From: Eriocheir sinensis
Taxonomy: Eukaryota > Arthropoda > Malacostraca > Decapoda > Varunidae
Reading direction: 5' to 3'
Assembly (NCBI RefSeq): GCF_024679095.1
Contig: NW_026111628.1
Coordinates: 381,540 to 445,539 of the forward strand
Length of the DNA stretch: 64,000 nt
The position numbers and the translations under genes were made by a program. Below are positions 33,389 through 44,021 of the stretch, one piece after another. The notes under the pieces were generated by a model. It saw only the letters and a program-made list of their open reading frames with translations, had not been told where the DNA came from and made no database searches. Position 1 is the first letter of the stretch, and every line of letters starts with the position of its first letter.

Positions 33389-35395
33389 AGCCAGTAGAAC
33401 GCCCCTTGCGAAACCCATACTGGCGATCAGATAGAAGATCAGATCTGGAAAGGTGCTTTTGAATCTTCCGGGTAAGGATTGATTCAAAAGCTTTAGATAG
33501 AGATGAAAGTAAAGCTATAGGACGGTAATTTGAGGGATTGGAACGGTCACCCTTCTTAGGCACAGGCTGTATGAAGGCATACTTCCAGCAGGAAGGAAAG
33601 GTAGATGTTGACAGGCAGAGGCGAAAGAGTTTGACCAGGCAGGGTGACGGCACGGAGGTACAGTTTTTAAGGACAATACGAGGCACTCCATCAGGTCCAT
33701 AAGCCTTCTGAGAATTGAGGCCAGAGAGGGCATAGAAAACATCATTTTGAAGAATCTTTATAACAGGCATAAAAGAGTCAGAGGGGGGATGAGTAGGAGG
33801 AATATGTCCAGAATCGTCCAGTGTGGAGTTTTTAGAAAAAGTTTGAGAGATGAGTTCAGCCTTAGAGATAAATGAGACGGCAGTGTTGCCGTCAGGACTG
33901 AGGAGTGGAGGGAAAGATGAAGAAGTGAGGTTGGAGGAGATGTTTTTGGCTAGATGCCAGAAGTCACGGGAAGAGTTAGAGAAAGCAAGGTTTTGGCATT
34001 TTCTATTAATGAAATAGTTTTTGGTTAGTCGGAGAATAGATTTGGCACGATTCCTGGCAGAAGTGTAAAGTTCATAGTTAGCATTAGTTTGAAGGCTCTG
34101 GTACCTTTTGTGAGCTGCCTCTCTATCATTGACAGCACGAGAACAAGCGTGATTAAACCAAGGCTTTTTAGCGTGAGGAGTATAGAAAGTACATGGAATG
34201 TATGCCTCCATTCCAGAGACAATCACCTCTGTGATGCGCTGAGCACACACAGAGGGGTCTCTATCCTGGAAGCAATAATCATTCCACGGGAAATCGGAAA
34301 AGTACATCCTCAGGTCGTCCCACCGAGCTGAAGCAAAATGCCAGAAGCATCGCCTTTTCGGTGAGTCCAGAGGGTGTACAGAAACGATAGGACATGATGC
34401 AGAAATAAGATTGTGATCGGAGGAGCCCAACGGAGAGAACAGTTTGACAGAATAAGCAGAGGGGTTTGAGGTAAGGAAGAGGTCTTGAATGTTGGGCCTG
34501 TCTCCAAGACGGTCGGGAATACGTGTAGGGTGCTGAGCCAACTGCTCTAGATCGTTGAGGATAACAAAGTTGTAGGTTTGTTCACCAGGCTGGTCAGTGA
34601 AAGAGGATGAAAGTCAAAGCTGGTGGTGAACATTGAAATCTCCTAGGATGGAGATTTCAGCGAAGGGAGAGTGGGTCAAGATGTGTTCCACTTTGGAGTT
34701 CAAATAGTCATAGAATTTTACATAGTTAGTAGAGTTAGGTGAGAGTTAAACAGCGCAGATGTATTTAGTAATAGAATGACAATGAAGTCTTAGCCAGATG
34801 GTGGAAAATTCTGAAGAATCAAGGTTGTGGGCACGAGGGCAAGTGATGTTGCGCATGTAGGCGCAACATCCAGCTCTGGATTGAAATTTAGGATAGAGAT
34901 AGTAGGAGGGAACAGAGTAGAGATTGCTGTCAGTAGCCTCAGAAACCTGTGTTTCGGTGAGGAAGAGAAGGTGAGGTTTAGAGGAAGAGAGAAGGTGTTC
35001 CACATAATGAAAATTAGAACGAAGACCGCGAATGTTGCAGAAATTGAGAAGAAAGAGGTTCGAGGAGTTATCAAGACACCTCTTGGGTCGGCAGCCAGAA
35101 GGGGAGTCCTCCCTAGGGGAATTTGTGGCCACCCCCCAGGCGGGGACTCCGAGGCATGATGGTGTGCCATTTTGAAATTTGAATTTTGGGAAAAGGTGTA
35201 TATGTTGTGTGAATGTAGTGTGGTGTGGATAGAGAGAGGATCTGTCTTTAGAAAGCATGCTGAACTACTCTCCGGTGTTGGTGAAACAAAAGGAAAACGG
35301 TTAGTGAGGACATGGGAAGGGTCTTTGTAGGGCTTCAGCTCCCTTCTTACCTCCCACTTATACCTCACCGGGAGTGGCTTGCGCCCGTTCGGTAG
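33389..35395 (-). mobile_element. LINE C copy a, 3'-truncated
   Basis: Minus strand. 35368-34746 carries the 5' coding part and endonuclease start (LLNFCNIRGLRSNFHYVEHL, LFLTETQVSEATDSN). 34541-33360 carries the endonuclease end ([10 protein letters not shown]), the linker, and the first half of the reverse transcriptase ([46 protein letters not shown]). The catalytic YADD part is missing because the copy is cut at 33389. The RT resembles Jockey-type elements common in decapods; the clade is tentative. Confidence 0.9.
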
Positions 35396-36499
35396 GTGTC
35401 ATCCTACCTACTCCAGCTATACAGGATTTACTTTTTTTAACGACCTCCATTCTGAGGGAGCTGTTTTGTGTAAGGCACCTTATGGCTTTCACAAGACAGG
35501 CCATTAGCCCAGACCTCGCCAGTGGCTGTGCTCAACAACCAACTTGATATTATTTTGCGTTTCTGCGACTTAAACGTGGCGTCCTATTTGAATAATGCGC
35601 GTTTTTATGTTTTGCTTCGCCTCCTCCTCCTCCTCTTCCTTTCACTTTCCCTTTCTCTTTGCCTTAACGCTTCCCTTTCCCTTTCTTTTCCCTTCCGTTT
35701 TACCTATACCTTTACTTATTCTCCTCCTCCTCCTCCTAATCCTCTTTATATACTCCTCCTCATATCCTCCTCCTCCTCCCCTTGTTTTAATATTTCTTCA
35801 AGTCCTTGTTGAAAAAAAACTACGTGATATCCTGAGTCTCCTTGATAATATAACTGCGATAACGAACACAGTTGTATAGTCTGAGCAGACGTGAAATTAA
35901 GGCGATAACGTTACATAGATGTATTGGACGAACGAGTGGAATATGATTAACATTTCTAAACGGAGGCAAAGTAAAGAGAAAACTTCCCCTCACATTCACT
36001 GTATCTTTTTCTTCTCCTTAAGTCTGGTCTCGATGTTGGTCTGTGGTCTTATTTTGGTCTTGGTCTACTCATGTTCACCGCCACTGACCGATTCGTCGAG
36101 CTGTGTCCTCTCAACCCGCCGCCTTCTCCTCCTCCTCTCTCCTCTCTCCCTCCTCCTCCCGCCATATATCCCATCCACGCCAATAATCATAGAATCATCA
36201 AACGAGACTTCCACCTTCTTCTTCAATATCTTATGGGTGCGTAACAGCGTGGGTAGGCGCCCTCAAAACCCGTTCCATTCATTGGTTTCACCCTGTCCAT
36301 ATAACCAACCCACGGCAGCCGGTTAGTCAGGAAGTCACAGGGCTCTTTATCTCTCTCCTCTCTCCTAATTTCTCCACGACGTCCGTCCACCTCTACACCG
36401 TCCTTAGAAGCGTAGCAGTCTGGTTATATCAGCTCTCAAAGCATAGTCCTTTTATGGACCTGAGATCCTGGTTCATGCAACAAAAACAAATTTAGCTTG

Positions 36500-37120
36500 C
36501 CAGCAAATCATTCTTGTTCCTTATTTCCTTCAATTTAACCAGAACAAGCCTTCATTTTCCCATCCACAGTACCTACTTGGAAAGCGTAAACAAAAACTAC
36601 ATTAAAGGAAGGTCCATTTAGAGCATTCAACTTGTCTAATATAACCAAAGCTAAAAGTCAGTCAGTCTTGTCTTTCTCATTGCCTTCAAAATAACCAAAA
36701 AAGTCCTTCACCTTCCCATCCACAGTACTTCGAAACCGTAAACAACAACTGAATCAAGGGAAGGCCCATTTAAGCTATCACCTCGTCCATTATAACCAAA
36801 CCCCAAAACAGTTAGTCTCGTCCCTCCTATTGCTTTAAAAATCACTAGAGAAGGGCTTTAGCTTCCCATCCACAGTCTTTATGAGAGCGTAAACAAAAAC
36901 ATTCTGAAGGGAAGGCCCATTTATAGCCAACGCCTCGTCTAATATGACCTAGCCCCCAAAATCAGTCAGTCCTCTTACTCCCATTGCCTTGAAAATCATC
37001 GGAAAAGGCCTTCATCCTCCTGTCGATAGTAATTTGAAAACGTAAACAAAAACTCTAAAAGGAAGACCCATTTATAACATCCAAATTGTCTTATTTAACC
37101 AATCCAAGCCAACCAGACAG
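36500..37120. repeat. Diverged tandem repeat of about 152 bp, copy 1
   Basis: About four units marked by the motif CATCCACAGT or a variant at 36561, 36717, 36867 and 37021, giving spacings of 156, 150 and 154. Each unit also holds CGTAAACAAAAAC, AAGG(A/C)CCATTTA, GTC(T/C)A(T/A)TATAACC and TTGCCTT(C/G)AAAAT. Units are perhaps 75-80% alike, so the array is old. Confidence 0.85.
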
Positions 37121-37270
37121 TTTGCGAGACAGTCAGACGCCCTTTCTTGCCTCCCTCCCTCCCTGCTTTCCGCTCTCCATCCTCTACTTTCTTCATCCCC
37201 CTCCTTTACTTCCTATATGCCACACAGGTCATACCCAGCCAGTCAGGTAATAAGACGGTTTCAATCCTTG

Positions 37271-37407
<137 letters not shown>

Positions 37408-37501
37408 TTCAAATTACTATCGATAGGATCAACACCTGTCTGAGATATTAAAAATGATGTATACGTGAATTTCTTGGCCTGTGTGTGTGGGTACTAGGTG
37501 T

Positions 37502-37504
<3 letters not shown>

Positions 37505-37557
<53 letters not shown>
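37505..37557. repeat. (GA)n microsatellite
   Basis: About 26 GA units, just downstream of the (TC)n and able to pair with it. Confidence 0.98.
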
Positions 37558-37559
<2 letters not shown>

Positions 37560-37812
37560 GGTGGGAGGTGTGGGGGGTGTCTTCCTCCTTCCTCTTCTTC
37601 CTTACCACTAAATTTACTTTTGGCAACCCTCTCTTACGATGGATGATGATGTGTGTGTGTTTGGACCGTGTGTGTGGGTGGTGTGTGGTGGGTGTGGATG
37701 ATGTTGTGGGTGGTGTTCTACTTTTTATAAGAGTTTTCCATCAATCTGGCTATATGATCATACGCCTCTCAATCTATATGTCTATCTATCCATCTCTGTC
37801 CTTATCAAGTAC

Positions 37813-38790
37813 TAAGTGGTGTGTGTGTGTCTTATGTTAGTGTATATGTCTGTCTGTGGGCGTATGCATGGGGTTTGTGTATGTCTGTATGTGGGTGTAT
37901 GTATGGGAGTGGTGTATGTGGTGGTGGGAGTGGTGTGTGGGGGTGTTTCTGTCTGTTACTGTGGGTGTATGTATGGGAGTGGTATATGTCTGTATGTGGG
38001 TGTGTTTGCTTCTTTCTGTGGGTGTATGTATGGGAGTGGTGTATGTCTGTATGTGGGTGTGTTTGCTTCTTTCTGTGGGTGTATGTATGGGAGTGGTATA
38101 TGTCTGTATGTGGGTGTGTTTGCTTCTTTCTGTGGGTGTATGTATGGGAGTGGTGTATGTCTGTATGTGGGTGTGTTTGCTTCTTTCTGTGGGTGTATGT
38201 ATGGGAGTGGTGTATGTCTGTATGTGGGTGTGTTTGCTTCTTTCTGTGGGTGTATGTCTATCTGTGTGGTATATGTCTGTATGTGGGTGTGTTTGCTTAT
38301 TTCTGTGGGTGTATGTATGGGAGTGGTATATGTCTGTATGTGGGTGTGTTTGTCTTTCTGTGGGTGTATGTCTATGGGTGTGGTGTATGTCTGTATGTGT
38401 GTGTTTGTCTTTCTGTGGGTGTATGTCTGGGAGTGGTGTAAGTCTTTATGTGCGGGTGTTTGCTGCTTTCTGGGGGTGTATGTCTATCTGTGTGGTATAT
38501 GTCTGTATGTGGGTGTGTTTGCTTCTTTCTGTGGGTGTATGTATGGGAGTGGTGTATGTCTGTAGGTGGGTGTGTATGTTTGTTTCTGTGGGTGTATGTA
38601 TGGGAGTGGTGTATGTCTGTAGGTGGGTGTGTATGTTTGTTTCTTTGGGTGTATCTCTGTATGTGGGTGTATGTCTATATGTGTAGGTTTTGTCTGTCTG
38701 TGGGTGTATGTCTATCTATGTGGGTTTATGTCTATGTCTGTGGGTGTGTCTACCTGTGTGGGTTTATGTCTGTCTTTGTTGGTGTATGTC
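37813..38790 (+). repeat. 57-bp G/T-rich minisatellite
   Basis: Units built from GGGTGTATGTATGGGAGTGG, TGTATGTCTGTATGTGGGTG and TGTTTGCTTCTTTCT, with a measured 57-bp spacing (37971 to 38028), grading into looser variants. The plus-strand unit has no TAA, TAG or TGA, so all three plus frames stay open for 200-276 codons. The peptides are Cys/Val/Gly/Trp repeats with no initiation context, and I regard them as non-coding. Confidence 0.93.
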
Positions 38791-40265
38791 TATGTCTGTG
38801 GGTGTTTGTCTTTCCCTGAGGGTTCATATCTATGTCTGTGGGTGTATGTGTACCTGTGTGGGTTTATGTCTATCTTTGTTGGTTTATATCTATGTCTGTG
38901 GGTGTTTGTCTTTCTCTGAGGGTTTATGTCTATGTCTGTGAGTGTTTGTCTTTCTCTGAGGGTTTATATCTATGTCTGTGGGTGTTTGTCTTTCTCTGAG
39001 GGTTTATGTCTATGTCTGTGGGTGTTTGTCTTTCTCTGAGGGTTTATGTCTATGTCTGTTGGTGTTTGTCTTTCTCTGAGGGTTTATATCTATGTCTGTG
39101 GGTGTTTGTCTTTCTCTGAGGATTTATGTCTATGTCTGTGGGTGTTTGTCTTTCTCTGAGGGTTTATGTCTATGTCTGTGGGTGTTTGTCTTTCTCTGAG
39201 GGTTTATGTCTATGTCTGTGGGTGTTTGTCTTTCTCTGAGGGTTTATGTCTATGTCTGTGGGTGTTTGTCTTTCTCTGAGGGTTTATGTCTATGTCTGTG
39301 GGTGTTTGTCTTTCTCTGAGGGTTTATGTCTATGTCTGTGGGTGTTTGTCTTTCTCTGAGGGTTTATGTCTATGTCTGTGGGTGTTTGTCTTTTTCTGAG
39401 GGTTTATGTCTATGTCTGTGGGTGTTTGTCTTTCTCTGAGGGTTTATGTCTATGTCTGTGGGTGTTTGTCTTTCTCTGAGGGTTTATGTCTATGTCTGTG
39501 GGTGTTTGTCTTTCTCTGAGGGTTTATGTCTATGTCTGTGGGTGTTTGTCTTTCTCTGAGGGTTTATGTCTATGTCTGTGGGTGTTTGTCTTTCTTTGAG
39601 GGATTATATCTATGTCTGTGGGTGTTTGTCTTTCTCTGAGGGTTTATGTCTATGTCTGTGGGTGTACGTCTTTTTCTGAGGGTTTATATCTATGTCAGTG
39701 GGTGTTTGTCTTTTTCTGAGGGTTTATGTCTATGTCTGTGGGTGTTTGTCTTTCTCTGAGGGTTTATATCTATGTCTGTGGGTGTTTGTCTTTTTCTGAG
39801 GGTTTATGTCTATGTCTGTGGGTGTATGCCGTTTTCTGAGGGTTTATGTCTATGTCTGTGGGTGTATGTCTTTCTCTGAGGGTTTATGTCTATGTCTGTG
39901 GGTGTTTGTCTTTTTCTGAGGGTTCATGTCTGTGTCTGTGGGTGTATCTCTATCTGTGTGCGGTCATGTCTATGTCTGTGGATGTTTGTCTTTCTCTGAG
40001 GGTTTATGTCTATGTCTGTGGGTGTATGTCTTTCTCTGAGGGTTCATGTCTGTGTCTGTGGGTGTATCTCTATCTGTGTGCGTTTATGTCTATGTCTGTG
40101 GATGTTTGTCTTTCTCTGAGGGTTCATGTCTATGTGTGTGAGTATATGTCTACTTGTGTGGGTTTATATCTATGTCTGTGGGTGTATGTCATTCTCTGAG
40201 GGTTCATGTCTGTGTCTGTGGGTGTATGTTTTTCTATGAGGGTTTATGTCTATGTCTTTGGGTGT
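38790..40265 (+). repeat. 40-bp G/T-rich minisatellite
   Basis: About 36 copies of a 40-bp unit, GGTGTTTGTCTTTCTCTGAG plus GGTTTATGTCTATGTCTGTG. The middle (about 39121-39600) is almost homogeneous and the edges are variable, as expected for unequal exchange. Confidence 0.96.
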
Positions 40266-40587
40266 ATGTCTATCTATGTGGGATAATATATGTCTGTGGG
40301 TGTATTGGAATTGTGTATGTCTGTCAGTGTGGGTGTATATCTATATATCTGCGGATCTATAGGAGTATTATATGTCTGTCAACGTGGGTGTATATGTCTT
40401 TCTGTGGGTGTAGGGGAGTGGTGTATGTTTGTCAAAGTGATTGTATATGTCTGTGTTTGTGTGTGTATGGGAGTGGTGTATGTGTCAATGTTAGTGTTTA
40501 TTTCTATGTCTATCTATGTGGGTGAATATATCTATGTTTGCGTGAATGGGAGTGGGGTATGTCTGTCAAAGTGGGTATAGACCAGGT
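40266..40587 (+). repeat. Degenerate G/T-rich satellite edge
   Basis: Irregular GTGGGTGTAT and GTATGTCTGTC motifs without a clean period. It joins the 40-bp array to the pogo-like insertion. Related text reappears at 44030-44130 and 45660-45780. Confidence 0.8.
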
Positions 40588-41282
40588 GTTCGTTATTATC
40601 GAGGGCTACGTTCTGCAAAAAGCTCGCATAATGTGAATTCGCATATATCGAACCTATCATCCAATTAATTCTAGGGGGCTATGTTCCACGACCCGTTTTC
40701 GAACCCTCTAACTATTTATTCCGGCATCGTTTCACAATAATAAAGCACTAAAGCACCAGTTATAATGTGCATGTTTTTTTTCTTTTATATCACGTAATGT
40801 CTATTCATATGTATTTTGATTCTTACTGAAGGGAAATTAGGACATGGATACTACACTCGAAGCTATGTGTGCCTTATTCAAGGCAGAGCTTCACCGAGTC
40901 TGACAACCCAGGGCTGCTGATTACTTCCGGGGAGGCACACCCAAAGTTAGGCTGGTAATTAGCTACCTGAGTATTAACTTTAGGATCAGAGGAAGGAAAA
41001 TGTTAATTATAGGCGAGGAAAGTGCGGGAAAACATTTGCACCACCGCCCCCTACTCAATGGCGTAACAGACTGGCTGGAGGCCCCTGGACAAACTTTTGT
41101 TCACGAAATTTTGCCGGAGGCGGCCGGTAAGCGAAGCAGCGCCATGGCCCGCGGGCTGGTAGTCGGCAGTAAAAATAAAAAAAATAGTAATAAATAAATA
41201 AAAAATCACACCTCACAATTTTCAATAGCAAGACATTTTCCTGGAAAACTTGTCAAACCTGTAGTATGCGCATAATTCTTTA

Positions 41283-41540
41283 GTAATTAGTGTATTATTA
41301 TTAGGTATTATTACTATTATTATCGTTATAGCAAATTATATTAATATTATTTCAGCCTATTATATTGAAATTAATATAGGCAACCTATTACATTATTATA
41401 ATTACTATATCCTATTATATCATTGATATATCCTAATGTTATATTTTATATAGGTAGCCTATTATACTAATATTATTTTAGCTTATCATATTAACATTAT
41501 TATTATAGCCTATCATAATATTATTACTGTGTTCATATAG
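41283..41540. repeat. AT-rich degenerate tandem repeat
   Basis: Recurrent AGCCTATTATATTAATATTA-like phrases, about 40-60 bases apart and strongly diverged. No coding potential. Confidence 0.7.
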
Positions 41541-42034
41541 CTGGCAGCCGTACCTATTCCGGATGAAGTAATGAAGGAAACCGGCAATAGTAACTATTAA
41601 TTACGCTATTTTTAGTTGTCAACAATGTAATATTCGTGCAATAAATGATCAAAATCGACTACGTCAGTCAGTCATGACGCAGTAAACGGAGAAACATACT
41701 TACAGGCACAGCACCTCGTAGGTGCCACCTGGTGGTGGTACTTTTGGCGTCGTTCATCACAACGCCAGCTGATCAGTCTCCCACATGGACCACGGTCACA
41801 TAATATATTTATCGTGCGTATTCAAGTTTTCAAGTCACGGATCCGCAGAGGGCCGCATTTGGGCGGTATAGTAAGTGGGGGTTGTGCGGGGGGCTCAGGA
41901 GGTTGGAAAGGGATTGGGATTTGGGTTAGGACTTAGGATTAGGGTGAGGATTGGGTGCAGTCTCCATATCTTTTAAACATGCAGCCCCTTGCATTCTACG
42001 GTTTATACCACAACACAAATCCAACAAGTCCATT

Positions 42035-42190
42035 ATAATCATTATTCAGCACAAAAGTTGTTAAAACAGCAGGATGCTGCCACGCATCATGCCACTCAGT
42101 ACAGAAACACCGCTGCAAAACTCATCGCACTTTGTATGTGGCAATGACCGGGGTTTTGTCACTTTCTGGCCGACAATGATCACTCGTCAT
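42035..42190. repeat. Diverged direct repeat, copy 1
   Basis: Shares CAGCACAAAAGTTGTTAAAA, GCTGCAAAACTCATCGCA and GTGGCAATGACCGGGGTTTT with 43195-43400. It lies just left of the hAT element. Confidence 0.7.
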
Positions 42191-42207
42191 TATACAGCAT
42201 GCTGAAT

Positions 42208-43137
42208 CATAGGCGGATCCAGGGGGGGGGCCACGGGGCCATGGCCCCCCCCAAACGCTCTGAGAGTATGTTTTGGCCCCCCCCAAAGAAATTCGTTACA
42301 GATACTGTCAGCCTCCCTCAATCATATACATATCATGTAGAACTCGATAGTCGATACTGCATCGCTCTACTACATATAACAAAATCCAATTCTATGGCCT
42401 CAATGCACAAGCGAATCGGAATTAAGCGCTGAGAAGGAAGGCCTCTTCGGCCAATCAGCGATTAGGGAAAATACCAAGGTTGAGCTTCAGCAAGGACTTT
42501 AAATATAATTTACTCAGCGCGTGCGCTCTCGAATCTTAATCCCATAAACGTCTGGCTAGGCGTCTATTGTCACTCTCCCAGCGCGCGAGCGATACTGCAA
42601 ATTTTTGGAAAAATAGGTGTTGTTCACCAATGCCCTGTGTGGTAATTTCAAACGAAAACATAATAGTTTTTACTGCTATCTCATCGCCAATCCTTCCTCC
42701 TCTGCTCCTCATGATGAAAGATATTGGAAGTGTCTAGGTTGAACCACGGCAGAGATATGATGTTGGGAAGAGGTACCATTTTCGGCCAAGCCGAGCGCAC
42801 TTGTTCGTGCGGGTGCTGTTGACCTGGGCCTTGGTCTCCTGCCTCGCCCCGCGCCATCACACAGTACGTAGGCATCCTTTCCTACCAGCTCGATTATTCA
42901 TATTAGGCTACATATTTCGTATGTTTGACTCTCATAAAAAATACCTTCTTCCGAAAATAAATGTTTTTTTTATTACGTGCAGAAAAAAGCTTCCATAAGC
43001 ACAGTACAATTATGGCATATATACACTCATTAGGCTACATATTACGCAGGTTTGACGCTCATAAAATAACTCTTTACGAAACTGAATGTCGATGAACAGT
43101 TGGCCCCCCCCAAAACTCAAGGCTGGATCCGCCCTTG
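42208..43137. mobile_element. 930-bp non-autonomous hAT element with 8-bp TSD
   Basis: TGCTGAAT is present on both sides (42200-42207 and 43138-43145), a perfect 8-bp duplication as made by hAT transposases. The ends are inverted repeats: CATAGGCGGATCCAG on the left and CAAGGGCGGATCCAG on the right (reverse-complemented), a known hAT terminal style, followed by G-runs and GGCC. There is no transposase frame inside; the longest frames are 60-77 codons without motifs. Confidence 0.92.
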
Positions 43138-43194
43138 TGCTGAATGCTGATAAAACACAGCACAATGTTGTTGCTCGTATTCACTATAATTTCA

Positions 43195-43400
43195 GTCAGT
43201 CAGATTCTTTCCCATCAGCACATAAGTTATTAAAACACTGAACCCCCCCCCCCCCCCCCCCATGAACCATGCCATGCACCGAGCGGCCATCAGCCAGCCT
43301 TGTTTCTCATTTCAAAGATCAAGTCAACGCTGCAAAACTCATCACAAATCATGTCTGTGGCAACGACCGGGTTTTATCACTGTCTGACAGTGATCAGTGG
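43195..43400. repeat. Diverged direct repeat, copy 2
   Basis: Counterpart of 42035-42190 (CAGCACATAAGTTATTAAAA, GCTGCAAAACTCATCACA, GTGGCAACGACCGGGTTTTA), interrupted by a C-run at 43243-43261. Confidence 0.7.
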
Positions 43401-43733
43401 CTATTACAGGACACGCTGATATACACAACACAGCTTTGTCACTGATATCTCACTCTGAAAACCGCGAAAGATACAGATCCCACACAGTGGCAGTACAGTG
43501 TTGCCACTGTTGTTTGTTGCAGTGTTGACACATTAGTTATAATATTTTAGCTAAAATGAAAATAGTACGAAGAGAAAAGCAGTAAATTTAGGGAAAGTAA
43601 AAAGATATTTTTACATTATTTTTGTTGGTTTTGTTTCTTTTACTAATTTATTTGTTTTTTTAATCATCGCCTCATCTGGGGCCCCCTGAATACCCAAAGC
43701 CTGAGGCTGCAGCCTCCATGTAAATCCGCCACA

Positions 43734-43734
<1 letters not shown>

Positions 43735-43810
<76 letters not shown>
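43735..43810. repeat. (TC)n microsatellite
   Basis: 38 TC units near the right end of the pogo-like element. A matching (TC)n stands at the same place in the second copy (63300-63359). Confidence 0.98.
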
Positions 43811-43813
<3 letters not shown>

Positions 43814-44021
43814 CCACGACCTCCAAGGCCCTTGGAGTTTGTCCACCCCGGTACTACGGGTGTTACGCCACTGCCCCTAGTGCGAGTCGGCCACCATACC
43901 TCACCAACCAGTCGCACCAGCGCCGCTACTCGCATAATAGCGATTTTTTTCGCATAAAACGAATACTTGGTACATACAGGTTAGTCGCATATAAGCGAAT
44001 TCGCATATATCGAATACCCGC

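Larger units (their letters stand above)
40588..44021. mobile_element. pogo/Tigger-like DNA element inside the satellite
   Basis: Satellite lies on both sides. The left end reads CAGGTGTTCGTTATTATCGA then GGGCTACGTTCTGCAAAAA and CGCATAATGTGAATTCGCAT. The right end, reverse-complemented, reads CAGCGGGTATTCGATATATG then CGAATTCGCTTATATGCGAC. CAG-G-TTCG ends, CG/AT-rich subterminal repeats (TTCGCATATATCGAA) and a TA at the right flank fit pogo/Tigger-type elements. No transposase was recognised. It hosts a hAT element and several simple repeats, so its age exceeds theirs. Confidence 0.6.

Noticed and set aside
34746..35368. Independent gene upstream of LINE C copy a
   Set aside because: The same frames occur in copy c, and they form the LINE C 5' coding region and endonuclease start.
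38790..40265. Regular 40-bp repeats suggesting a CRISPR array
   Set aside because: There are no unique spacers between units (the repeats are head to tail), no cas genes, and the context is eukaryotic.
37816..40580. Long Cys/Val/Trp/Gly-rich open frames as membrane or secreted repeat proteins
   Set aside because: All three forward frames are open because the unit lacks stop trinucleotides. There is no initiation, splice or domain evidence.
41900..41960. Telomere-like GGTTAGG/TTAGG words
   Set aside because: Only three or four irregular occurrences (GGGTTAGG, CTTAGG, ATTAGGG). No array, and inside a transposon.
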